Positions 45,301 to 51,997 of a stretch of 64,000 nucleotides of DNA are shown piece by piece; the first letter of the stretch is position 1; the number at the start of each line of letters is the position of its first letter. The position numbers and the translations under genes were made by a program. The notes under the pieces were generated by a model. It searched no databases, was not told where the DNA came from, and saw nothing but the letters and a program-made list of their open reading frames with translations. The DNA comes from Streptomyces sp. NBC_01471 (GTDB taxonomy: Bacteria; Actinomycetota; Actinomycetes; Streptomycetales; Streptomycetaceae): assembly GCF_041438865.1 (NCBI RefSeq), contig NZ_CP109450.1, forward strand, positions 1,839,001 to 1,903,000. Reading direction: 5' to 3'.

Positions 45301-45627
45301 GGGGAGAGCAGCCGGCCGGCCGACTGGCGTTCGTCGAACGACGACCGCTGGCAGCGGGCGGACAAGCTGCGCGAGCCGAAGGCGGGCGGGGTCACTCCCT
45401 CCGGTCTCCCCCGGCGGGTGCCCAAGGCCAACCTGGTCGAGGGCAAGGCTGAGCAGACCCCGCAGGGCGGCCCCCAGGTCTCCCGCGCACCCGAGGACGT
45501 CCGGGGCAGGTTGAGCAACCTGCGCCGCGGTGTCCTGCGGGGGCGCAACGAAGGTAGTGACACGAACGGTCAGGCCACCGGGAATCACCACGGCGGTCCT
45601 GACAGCACCTACAACCAGGAGCGTTAG
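42385..45627 (+). CDS. cvnA2: Conservon sensor-like ATPase CvnA (second locus)
   Basis: A 1080-residue paralogue of the first CvnA. TM1 is at ~55-78 (ILLIPVVVGLVMGGFQV), an extracellular helical sensor domain follows to ~385, TM2 is at ~388-406, then HAMP and the DHLATRMRRNGENLLVLAGEEP helix. The ATPase domain at ~592-700 carries LLENAT and DKGIGL. The tail of ~380 residues has Q/Y/G-rich repeats (QQYGQ, NGYA) and ends with the same peptide type as CvnA1 (SGLPRRVPKANLV, then VSRAPEDVRGRLSNLRRG). The extracellular part differs strongly from CvnA1, so the two probably sense different signals. GTG start at 42385. Confidence 0.93.
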   Translation: MRRSRKSSAAEQARGNFTPPSQSVTSPAGRSGAAAVGGDTGTSGSRLAPRNWRVPTKLNAILLIPVVVGLVMGGFQVSSAITTWNGARDAERVALVVRAASAYSEALLQERDDSAEPLLSNHRDSFDVKRAYSRTDAAARSFDTAVKALPKTKGLQRRLQLFRAEEPTLATLRKTAYAEAMDPVKTEEGYVKVQHSLMEFSNELGLGTGNITSYGRTVYAIQLAQAAESLQRSIGTHLLVRPSQDPTTFQAQVVAFNSYNYLEQIALQEYVSGGTEEDATALRSAMADQAASAKNYVSRDRETAKGAKKHYVTPPAKGGSMFDGIAAEIGKGRTPAALKAKGIDSESWAIAAGTRFNGYSTVEKNLVDKAVADAATISHNAKNDAITDGAVVLVALLVAFVLAGMMARQMSRAMRRLRTAAFGVAEQRLPMLVDQLSRTEPGRVDTRVEPIPIHTQDEIGEVARAFDQVHREAVRLASEQAMLRGNVNAIFTNLSRRNQSLIEGQLTLITDLENNEAEPEQLESLFKLDHLATRMRRNGENLLVLAGEEPGQRWNQPVPLVDVLRAASSEVESYERIELTGVPETEIHGQSVTDLVHLLAELLENATTFSSPQTKVRVTATRLPDGRVMIEIHDKGIGLTAEDFADINHKLANPPTVDAAISQRMGLFVVGRLADRHGVRVQLRPSGEQAGTTSLVMLPDAITHGGGGEQLPADDFSVSSIIPEQQPREQQSFPQASQRTAAELGFDDTRYGDSEPRRLDPVNRSLMREERRAALDGPHHGDGRPLFRDEVPAQEQQYGQGQQYARQEHPPQDVNGYAQQYGQEPLQAQYDQNGYAAHPAPDGYQDGARAGSGHPASDGWQPQYDSTFEPQPQQGDWAGQATYQDGFGSAYQPEAESVQGAPAAAPERVGFDRPGPSPSTSHELTDAGLPRRGGQQQAPKPAPGAHQSGQQNSGRPPAGQQNPEEQNEGAESGESSRPADWRSSNDDRWQRADKLREPKAGGVTPSGLPRRVPKANLVEGKAEQTPQGGPQVSRAPEDVRGRLSNLRRGVLRGRNEGSDTNGQATGNHHGGPDSTYNQER

Positions 45628-45628
45628 T

Positions 45629-46051
45629 GTGAGCCCGATGAGCCAGGCGGCGCAGAACCTGAACTGGTTGATCACCAACTTCGTGGACAACACCCCCGGG
45701 GTGTCCCACACAGTGGTGGTCTCCGCCGACGGACTTCTGCTGGCGATGTCCGAGGGGTTCCCGCGTGACCGTGCCGACCAGCTGGCGGCCGTGGCCTCCG
45801 GGCTGACCTCGCTCACCGCGGGGGCGTCCCGGATCTTCGAGGGCGGTCATGTGAACCAGACCGTCGTGGAGATGGAGCGCGGCTTCCTCTTCATCATGTC
45901 CGTCTCCGACGGCTCCTCGCTGGCCGTCCTCGCTCACCCCGAGGCCGACATCGGCCTGGTGGGTTACGAGATGGCCCTTCTGGTGGACCGTGCGGGCAGT
46001 GTCCTGACCCCGGATCTCCGTGCCGAACTGCAGGGCAGTCTTCTCAACTAG
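45629..46051 (+). CDS. cvnB2: Conservon roadblock/LC7 protein CvnB (second locus)
   Basis: A 140-residue roadblock protein almost identical to CvnB1; the differences include GGHVNQTVVEM for GGEVAQTVVEM and AHPEADIG for SHPDCDIG. The GTG at 45629 is seven bases after AGGAG and one base after the cvnA2 stop, so translation is probably coupled. The presumed role is regulator or scaffold of CvnD. Confidence 0.95.
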   Translation: MSPMSQAAQNLNWLITNFVDNTPGVSHTVVVSADGLLLAMSEGFPRDRADQLAAVASGLTSLTAGASRIFEGGHVNQTVVEMERGFLFIMSVSDGSSLAVLAHPEADIGLVGYEMALLVDRAGSVLTPDLRAELQGSLLN

Positions 46052-46140
46052 CAAACAGACAGTGCGTTTCTCGCCACCGCGCCATAAGGTGCGGTGGCGC
46101 GGCTCCACAGGATCAGCGACGGGCAGTCGGAGGAGGAAAC

Positions 46141-46695
46141 GTGGCAACACCCCCAGGCGGTCACCCTTACTACGGTGAGCAGCAGGTTCCGGGAGAGTTC
46201 GACCGGAACCGTTTCGACTTTCCCTCCACGCCCGGCAGACACGGCAGGCAGCACCAGCAGCCGCAGCCCCCGTCGCCGTACGACCAGCCGCCGCGCATCC
46301 AGCCCGTGCAGCCGAGTTGGAAGCCGGAGCCCGACCCGGCTCCGGCTCAGGACCGCAATCCCCTCGTACGCCCGTACGCCATGACCGGCGGCCGGACCCG
46401 GCCGCGTTACCAGCTCGCCATCGAGGCACTGGTCAGCACCACGGCAGAACCGTCACAGCTGCAAGGGCAGTTGCCCGAGCACCAGCGGATCTGCAGGCTC
46501 TGTGTCGAGATCAAGTCTGTTGCCGAGATCTCGGCACTTCTTACGATTCCTCTCGGCGTCGCCCGGATCCTCGTCGCCGATCTGGCGGAGGCCGGGCTTG
46601 TCGCCATTCATCAGCCCGGCGGCGACGATGCCGTCGGCGGCCAGCCAGACGTGACACTGCTCGAAAGGGTGCTCAGTGGACTTCGCAAGCTCTAG
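46141..46695 (+). CDS. cvnC2: Conservon DUF742 protein CvnC (second locus)
   Basis: A 184-residue DUF742 protein. It has an extra ~50-residue Pro/Gln-rich N-terminus compared with CvnC1, then the same core: LVRPYAMTGGRTRPRYQLAI, EHQRICRLCVEIKSVAEISALL and LLERVLSGLRKL. The start is GTG at 46141 with GGAGGA upstream. The last 20 bases overlap cvnD2. Downstream ~50 bases across the overlap are identical to the first locus. Confidence 0.95.
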   Translation: MATPPGGHPYYGEQQVPGEFDRNRFDFPSTPGRHGRQHQQPQPPSPYDQPPRIQPVQPSWKPEPDPAPAQDRNPLVRPYAMTGGRTRPRYQLAIEALVSTTAEPSQLQGQLPEHQRICRLCVEIKSVAEISALLTIPLGVARILVADLAEAGLVAIHQPGGDDAVGGQPDVTLLERVLSGLRKL

Positions 46696-47257
46696 CGGCG
46701 GTGCAGCCCGCTCCACTACCTCCGCGAAGATCGTGGTGGCAGGGGGCTTCGGCGTGGGTAAGACCACGTTCGTCGGCGCCGTCTCGGAGATCAACCCGCT
46801 GCGTACCGAGGCCGTCATGACGTCCGCTTCGGCGGGCATCGACGACCTCACACACACCGGGGACAAGACCACCACCACGGTGGCCATGGACTTCGGACGC
46901 ATCACGCTCGACCAGGACCTGATCCTCTACCTGTTCGGCACCCCCGGACAGGACCGCTTCTGGTTCATGTGGGACGACCTCGTACGCGGCGCCATCGGAG
47001 CCGTCGTGCTGGTGGACACCCGTCGTCTCGCCGACTGTTTCCCGGCGGTGGACTACTTCGAGAACTCGGGACTCCCCTTCGTCATCGCCCTCAACGGCTT
47101 CGACGGACACCAGCCCTACACCCCCGACGAAGTACGGGAAGCACTCCAGATCGGCCCCGACACCCCCATCCTCACCACCGACGCACGACACCGCGCGGAC
47201 GCGAAGAGCGCGCTGATCACGCTGGTCGAGCATGCGCTGATGGCCCGCCTGCGGTAA
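46676..47257 (+). CDS. cvnD2: Conservon small GTPase CvnD (second locus)
   Basis: A 193-residue GTPase with the same motifs as CvnD1 (GGFGVGKTTF, YLFGTPGQDRFWF, ALNGFDGH). The four differences are Ala10, RRLADCF for RRLSDCF, AKSALIT for AKSGLIT, and Arg for Lys at the C-terminus. The DNA is nearly identical to cvnD1 in two long tracts, with a diverged tract around 47001-47054 and a diverged 3' end. It is followed by a very long terminator hairpin. Confidence 0.96.
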   Translation: MDFASSSGGAARSTTSAKIVVAGGFGVGKTTFVGAVSEINPLRTEAVMTSASAGIDDLTHTGDKTTTTVAMDFGRITLDQDLILYLFGTPGQDRFWFMWDDLVRGAIGAVVLVDTRRLADCFPAVDYFENSGLPFVIALNGFDGHQPYTPDEVREALQIGPDTPILTTDARHRADAKSALITLVEHALMARLR

Positions 47258-47263
47258 CGGCGG

Positions 47264-47325
47264 CCCGCACACGGCGGAAGGCCCGCACCCTCCGGAGAGG
47301 GTGCGGGCCTTCCGCTGTGTGCGGG
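47264..47325. terminator. Long terminator hairpin between cvnD2 and the acyl-CoA carboxylase genes
   Basis: Arms of 27 bases (47264-47290 and 47299-47325) pair with one mismatch around an 8-base loop. It separates convergent genes and can act both ways. No T-run. Confidence 0.85.
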
Positions 47326-47354
47326 CCGGTGGCGGAGCCCCGGTCCGGCCGGGC

Positions 47355-47561
47355 TCAGCCCTGCCAGGAGTGCGCGGCCCGGAAGCCCGGGGTGCGCTCC
47401 AGGCGGCGCCAGCCGGCCGTGGTGCGGGGCGTGTGCACCGGTGCCTCGGGGCGGTTGCCGGCGCGGGCCAGCAGGATCGCGGTGATCGCTGCCAGCTCCT
47501 CCGGCTCCGCGTGGCCCTTCTCGACACGGAGCAGGGATGCTGCGGCGGTGGGAGTACTCAA
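47355..47561 (-). CDS. accE: Acyl-CoA carboxylase epsilon subunit
   Basis: A 68-residue protein, MSTPTAAASLLRVEKGHAEP onward, containing EELAAITAILLARA, the short helix typical of actinobacterial carboxylase epsilon subunits, and ending GFRAAHSWQG. These small subunits bind between the alpha and beta rings and stimulate acetyl- or propionyl-CoA carboxylase. TTG is the only sensible start, with a weak GGGGAAAG site upstream. It lies 47 bases after the beta subunit gene. Confidence 0.93.
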   Translation of the reverse strand: MSTPTAAASLLRVEKGHAEPEELAAITAILLARAGNRPEAPVHTPRTTAGWRRLERTPGFRAAHSWQG

Positions 47562-47608
47562 GGTCTTTCCCCTTACTGAGTCGTGCTGAGACGTGCTGTG
47601 GCTGTGGA

Positions 47609-49192
47609 TTACTGCGGCGGGTTGCCGTGCTTGCGCGAGGGCAGGTCGGCGTGCTTCGTCCGCAGCATCGCGAGGGACGCGATGAGGACCTCGCGGGTCT
47701 CGGCCGGGTCGATGACGTCGTCCACGAGGCCGCGCTCGGCCGCGTAGTAGGGGTGCATCAGCTCGGCCTTGTACTCCTTGACCATGCGGGCCCGCATGGC
47801 GTCGGGGTCCTCGGCGTCGGCGATCTGCTTGCGGAAGATGACGTTGGCCGCGCCTTCGGCGCCCATCACCGCGATCTCGTTCGTCGGCCAGGCGTAGGTG
47901 AGGTCGGCGCCGATCGACTGGGAGTCCATGACGATGTAAGCACCCCCGTAGGCCTTGCGCAGGATCAGCGAGATCCGCGGGACGGTCGCGTTGCAGTACG
48001 CGTACAGCAGCTTCGCGCCGTGGCGGATGATCCCGCCGTGCTCCTGGTCCACACCCGGCAGGAACCCGGGCACGTCCAGCAGCGTGATGATGGGGATGTT
48101 GAACGCGTCGCACATCTGGACGAAGCGGGCGGCCTTCTCGGAGGCTTCGATGTCCAGCACACCGGCCAGGGCCTGCGGCTGGTTCGCGACGATGCCCACG
48201 ACCTGGCCGTCCATCCGGGCCAGCGCGCAGATGATGTTGCGCGCCCAGCGCTCGTGGACCTCCAGGAAGTCGCCGTCGTCGACGAGCTCCTCGATCACCT
48301 TGTGCATGTCGTAGGGGCGGTTGCCGTCCGCCGGTACCAGGTCGAGCAGCACGTCCGAGCGGCGCTCGGCCGGGTCCTCGCTGGGGTGCGAGGGCGGGTT
48401 CTCCCGGTTGTTGGAGGGCAGCATCGAGATCAGGTAGCGGACCTCGGCGATGCAGGTCTCCTCGTCGTCGTACGCGAAGTGCGCGACGCCCGAGGTCTCG
48501 GCGTGCACGTCGGCGCCGCCGAGCCCGTTCTGGGTGATCTCCTCACCCGTCACCGCACGCACCACGTCCGGACCCGTGATGAACATCTGCGAGGTCTCGC
48601 GGACCATGAACACGAAGTCGGTGAGCGCCGGGCTGTAGGCCGCGCCGCCCGCGCACGGGCCGAGCATCACGCTGATCTGCGGGATGACACCGGAGGCGCG
48701 GGTGTTGCGCTGGAAGATCCCGCCGTACCCGGCGAGCGCCGAGACGCCCTCCTGGATCCGGGCACCCGCGCCGTCGTTCAGCGACACCAGCGGGGCACCG
48801 GCCGAGATGGCCATGTCCATGATCTTGTGGATCTTCGTCGCGTGGGCCTCGCCCAGCGCGCCGCCGAAGATCCGGAAGTCGTGTGCGTAGACGAAGACAG
48901 TGCGGCCCTCGACCGTGCCCCAGCCGGTGATCACACCATCGGTGTACGGCTTCTTCGCCTCCAGGCCGAAGCCGGTCGCCCGGTGCCGGCGCAGCTGCTC
49001 GACCTCCTTGAACGAGCCCGGGTCCACCAGCAGCTCGATGCGCTCGCGCGCGGTCAGCTTGCCCTTCGCGTGCTGGGCCTCGGTCGCTCGCTCACTGGGC
49101 CCGCGCCTGGCCTGCTCGCGCAGCGCCAGCAGCTCGGCCACCCGTCCACGTGCGTCGGTGGGCTCGCCCGCGGTCTCGTCCAAAACGGTCAT
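47609..49192 (-). CDS. accB: Acyl-CoA carboxylase beta (carboxyltransferase) subunit
   Basis: A 527-residue carboxyltransferase that moves CO2 from biotin to acetyl- or propionyl-CoA, giving malonyl- or methylmalonyl-CoA for fatty acid and polyketide synthesis. Motifs: KLTARERIELLVDPGSF, SLNDGAGARIQEGVSALAGY (N-lobe CoA site), MLGPCAGGAAYSPALTDF and in the C-lobe ITLLDVPGFLPG and GGAYIVMDSQSIGAD. The biotinylated alpha subunit is encoded elsewhere. A 12-bp inverted repeat lies 11-48 bases upstream of the ATG. Confidence 0.96.
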   Translation of the reverse strand: MTVLDETAGEPTDARGRVAELLALREQARRGPSERATEAQHAKGKLTARERIELLVDPGSFKEVEQLRRHRATGFGLEAKKPYTDGVITGWGTVEGRTVFVYAHDFRIFGGALGEAHATKIHKIMDMAISAGAPLVSLNDGAGARIQEGVSALAGYGGIFQRNTRASGVIPQISVMLGPCAGGAAYSPALTDFVFMVRETSQMFITGPDVVRAVTGEEITQNGLGGADVHAETSGVAHFAYDDEETCIAEVRYLISMLPSNNRENPPSHPSEDPAERRSDVLLDLVPADGNRPYDMHKVIEELVDDGDFLEVHERWARNIICALARMDGQVVGIVANQPQALAGVLDIEASEKAARFVQMCDAFNIPIITLLDVPGFLPGVDQEHGGIIRHGAKLLYAYCNATVPRISLILRKAYGGAYIVMDSQSIGADLTYAWPTNEIAVMGAEGAANVIFRKQIADAEDPDAMRARMVKEYKAELMHPYYAAERGLVDDVIDPAETREVLIASLAMLRTKHADLPSRKHGNPPQ

Positions 49193-49202
49193 GTTCCGAC
49201 CC

Positions 49203-49240
49203 TACGAACTGCACCAAGAAAACGCGCAGTGCACTTCGTA
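49203..49240. promoter_or_regulatory. Inverted repeat upstream of the carboxylase beta gene
   Basis: TACGAACTGCAC (49203-49214) and GTGCACTTCGTA (49229-49240) are inverted arms with one mismatch and a 14-base spacer. The site lies immediately before accB, in the leader or promoter, and fits an operator with two half-sites about two helical turns apart. Confidence 0.55.
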
Positions 49241-49400
49241 CAGTCTCCGGGCCAGTTTCCTGGTCGGCCTGGACAGAAGAGCCCGGCAGCGCAGCCGAAG
49301 TGCCAGTCCAGGACCACTCTGGGTTGTGGGATTCCCACAAGAGTTCCCGAGGGCGGTCCCATGCCGGGACAGGAGCGCGGCCGGGCCCTCCGGCGGCCGG

Positions 49401-51785
49401 TCAGCCGAGGACGATCTCGCAGGCGTGGGTCGCGCCCGCCGTGCCCGGGGTGATCCGGAGCCGCAGCGACCGCCCGGTCGAGACCACCTGCACGGAGGGA
49501 TCGGCGCTGGTCACCCGGCGTACCGGCTGCTTCCAGACGATCTCCACCGGCTTTCCGGTCCGCGGCGGCTCGCTGATGTGCAGGGTCGCGGTGCGCTGCT
49601 TGCGCCGCACCAGCACGCTCGCCGGAGCGGAGGCGGTGAGCGGGCCCACTTTACCCGCCTGCCAGAAGTTCGCGGCGGTCAGACCGAGCGAGCGGACGGA
49701 GACCGCCTGCCGGGCCGCCGTATTGGCCAGTACCTCCAGCCAGCCGTGGTCGTCAGCGCGGGCCGCGAGCGTACGGCGGGAGGCGCCGGGCATCAGCAGG
49801 TACGCGTACGAGGCGTCCACCGGGTCCGTGCCGTGGTCGAGCCAGAGGGTCTGGAAGGTCCGGGTCTGCCGCTCGGTCGAGCTGGTGGTGTTGATGTCGT
49901 GCCAGGCCCCGGTGCGGGCCTCGCGCAGGGTGTGCAGCGCGTCCGTACCACCGGGGAAGACCCAGCCGCCGTGGCCCGCGAGGTGCGCCCAGCGCGGACG
50001 GCGGCGGTCGTCCAGGGTGAACGCGCCCTTGCCGTCGGCGCCGAGGTTGCGGTTGTCGACCACCGTCTCGACCGGGACGCCGTCGGTGGCGGTGATCCCC
50101 GCGCCCAGGCAGATCACGGTGTCCGCGACGCAGAACCAGGACTTGCGGGCCTGGAGGGTGGAGAGCAGCCCCTTCACCTGCTGGCCCACGGCCGCGAACT
50201 CCCCGTCGCTCGCTCCGCCCACCCACTGGACGGCTGGTTTGGCGGCGCCCCACTCGCCGCCCGCATTGTCGGCAAGTCGCTTGGTGGACACGGTGGTTCC
50301 CGGCATCCGGTACGGGTCGACGGTCGGCCAGAACCAGTCCGTGTACTGGTCGTTCGCCTGCTTTCCGGGCCACCAGTAGAGCATTCCGGCGCCGGTGTGC
50401 CAGCCGTGCGGGTTCTCGCCGTTGCCGCACTCGTAGTACGAGATCCGCTCGGAGGACATCGAGATGTTCGCCGCCCAGCCGTGGCGGCGGTGTACTGCGC
50501 GGTCCATGGAGGTGAAGAGGCGGTGGGCGACCGGTTCGGGGGCTGCCGCCACCGGGGCGTCGGCGACCGCCCGGAGCCGGGAGAGGTCGGCGACGCCGAA
50601 CTGCGGCGAGGTGAGGATCGGGGTCGTGGTGTCCCGCTCGATCCAGCCCTTGATCATTCCCTGCCAGCGCAGCCGCTCGGCATCGGACGCACCGCCCGCT
50701 ATCACCGCCATGGCGGCGATCAGGCCCTTCCCGTGGAAGTGGTCGCTGCGCATCACGTGCTGGTCGTCACTCGCGAGGTAACCGCGGCTGACCGCCCGCC
50801 CGTTGACGCTGTCCATGGCCAGGCCGTTGTAGATGACCGGCGCGTAGGCGTTCTCGACGCTGTCCAGGATGATCTGCCGATTGGGATCGGTGACGTCCCA
50901 GGTGGAGCCCGCGAGCAGGGTGAAGAGCCGGCCGAGGCCGTCCAGCATGACCTGGCCGTACGTGCCCGAGTAGGCGATCGTCGTGTGCTGGATGAACGAG
51001 CCGTCGGGGTAGAGCCCGTCGCTCTTGGTGACGTACGGGAAGACGGGCGAGAGCGCGTCGCGGGCCAGCGCGATCTTCTCCGGGGAGCGGCCGTTCACCC
51101 CGCGCATGGCGACCGAGCGGCAGAGGTCGACCCGGTTGGCGCCGGTCGATGTGCCGGAGTAGTCGGCGAGCACCGAGTCGGGGATGAAGTGGTCCACGGC
51201 CGCGCACGCGGCCTGGATCTGCGTGTCGGTGAGGTGGTCGTGGAGGGCGGCCACCAGGTCCATCAGCAGCCGGGGGCTGCCGATCTGCCACTCCCACCAG
51301 TTGCCGTAGACCGTGGTCGTGGTGTTGTAGATCTTCGCGGAGACATGGTCGATGCCGGTGATCACATCGGCGAGCAGCCCGGCGTCGCCGGTGAGCCCGG
51401 TGCCGTCCTGGAGGTACGCCTGGGTCATCGTCCACAGCCGGGTGTAGCTCTGGGTGATGCCGGCCGGCGGGTCGAACGGGGAGTCCGGCCAGAGGGACTT
51501 GTCCGCCGGAGCCATCGACGCCCGGAACGTCGTGGCGAGTTGGCCGGTCGCCTTGAGCTGGGTCGCGTACGGCTCGGCGGTCGCGTCGTAACCGGTGCCG
51601 AGCGCCAGGTCCAGCCAGCGGCCGCGGAGCGTCGCGAACTCGTCGTCGGAGCCCTCGGCGGCGGCCGTCGCCGTCCCGGCGGCGGACGGGGCGGCGTTCG
51701 CGTACGGCACGGCCGTCAGGGTGAGCGCACCGGCGCCCGCGGTGGCGAGAAACGTACGGCGGGACCAAGGGGGCAGCGAGGGCAC
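49401..51785 (-). CDS. Polysaccharide lyase family 8 (hyaluronate/xanthan lyase type), Tat-exported
   Basis: A 794-residue secreted enzyme. The twin-arginine signal SRRTFLATAGAGAL is followed by AVPYANAAPSA as cleavage region. The alpha/alpha-toroid domain holds NWWEWQIGSPR (catalytic Asn) and DGSFIQHTTIAYSGTYG (catalytic His and Tyr), the PL8 active site. The middle and C-terminal beta-sandwich domains follow, with HGWAANISMSSERISYYE and GNGENPHGWHTGAGMLYWW. Such lyases cleave uronic acid-containing polysaccharides by beta-elimination; hyaluronan, chondroitin or xanthan cannot be separated here. It is downstream of the GH101 gene in the same direction, with a strong inverted repeat between. 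Confidence 0.93.
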   Translation of the reverse strand: MPSLPPWSRRTFLATAGAGALTLTAVPYANAAPSAAGTATAAAEGSDDEFATLRGRWLDLALGTGYDATAEPYATQLKATGQLATTFRASMAPADKSLWPDSPFDPPAGITQSYTRLWTMTQAYLQDGTGLTGDAGLLADVITGIDHVSAKIYNTTTTVYGNWWEWQIGSPRLLMDLVAALHDHLTDTQIQAACAAVDHFIPDSVLADYSGTSTGANRVDLCRSVAMRGVNGRSPEKIALARDALSPVFPYVTKSDGLYPDGSFIQHTTIAYSGTYGQVMLDGLGRLFTLLAGSTWDVTDPNRQIILDSVENAYAPVIYNGLAMDSVNGRAVSRGYLASDDQHVMRSDHFHGKGLIAAMAVIAGGASDAERLRWQGMIKGWIERDTTTPILTSPQFGVADLSRLRAVADAPVAAAPEPVAHRLFTSMDRAVHRRHGWAANISMSSERISYYECGNGENPHGWHTGAGMLYWWPGKQANDQYTDWFWPTVDPYRMPGTTVSTKRLADNAGGEWGAAKPAVQWVGGASDGEFAAVGQQVKGLLSTLQARKSWFCVADTVICLGAGITATDGVPVETVVDNRNLGADGKGAFTLDDRRRPRWAHLAGHGGWVFPGGTDALHTLREARTGAWHDINTTSSTERQTRTFQTLWLDHGTDPVDASYAYLLMPGASRRTLAARADDHGWLEVLANTAARQAVSVRSLGLTAANFWQAGKVGPLTASAPASVLVRRKQRTATLHISEPPRTGKPVEIVWKQPVRRVTSADPSVQVVSTGRSLRLRITPGTAGATHACEIVLG

Positions 51786-51875
51786 TGGAGACTCCCGGAG
51801 ACAGGGGGCGTGGATCTGCTATCCGCTGGTGTAGCAGGGCCTCAACGGCCGGGCAATGGTCTGGACAACATGAAC

Positions 51876-51924
51876 AGAAAGCGCTTGCTCCCGGATCACC
51901 GTGAACCGGGAGCAAGCGCTTTCT
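51876..51924 (-). promoter_or_regulatory. Inverted repeat between GH101 and PL8 genes: terminator or LacI-type operator pair
   Basis: AGAAAGCGCTTGCTCCCGG (51876-51894) and its exact complement (51906-51924) enclose an 11-base loop. Each arm holds GAAAGCGCTTGC, close to the palindromic LacI-family operator type GAAAGCGCTTTC known for sugar regulators. It lies ~90 bases upstream of PL8 and ~75 bases after the GH101 stop. Confidence 0.65.
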
Positions 51925-51997
51925 CGGCCAGGCCCGGGCCGAGCTCGGACAGGTCCCGGCCGACCCCCGGCCCGCGCTCCCCCGGCCGGTCAGCCGG

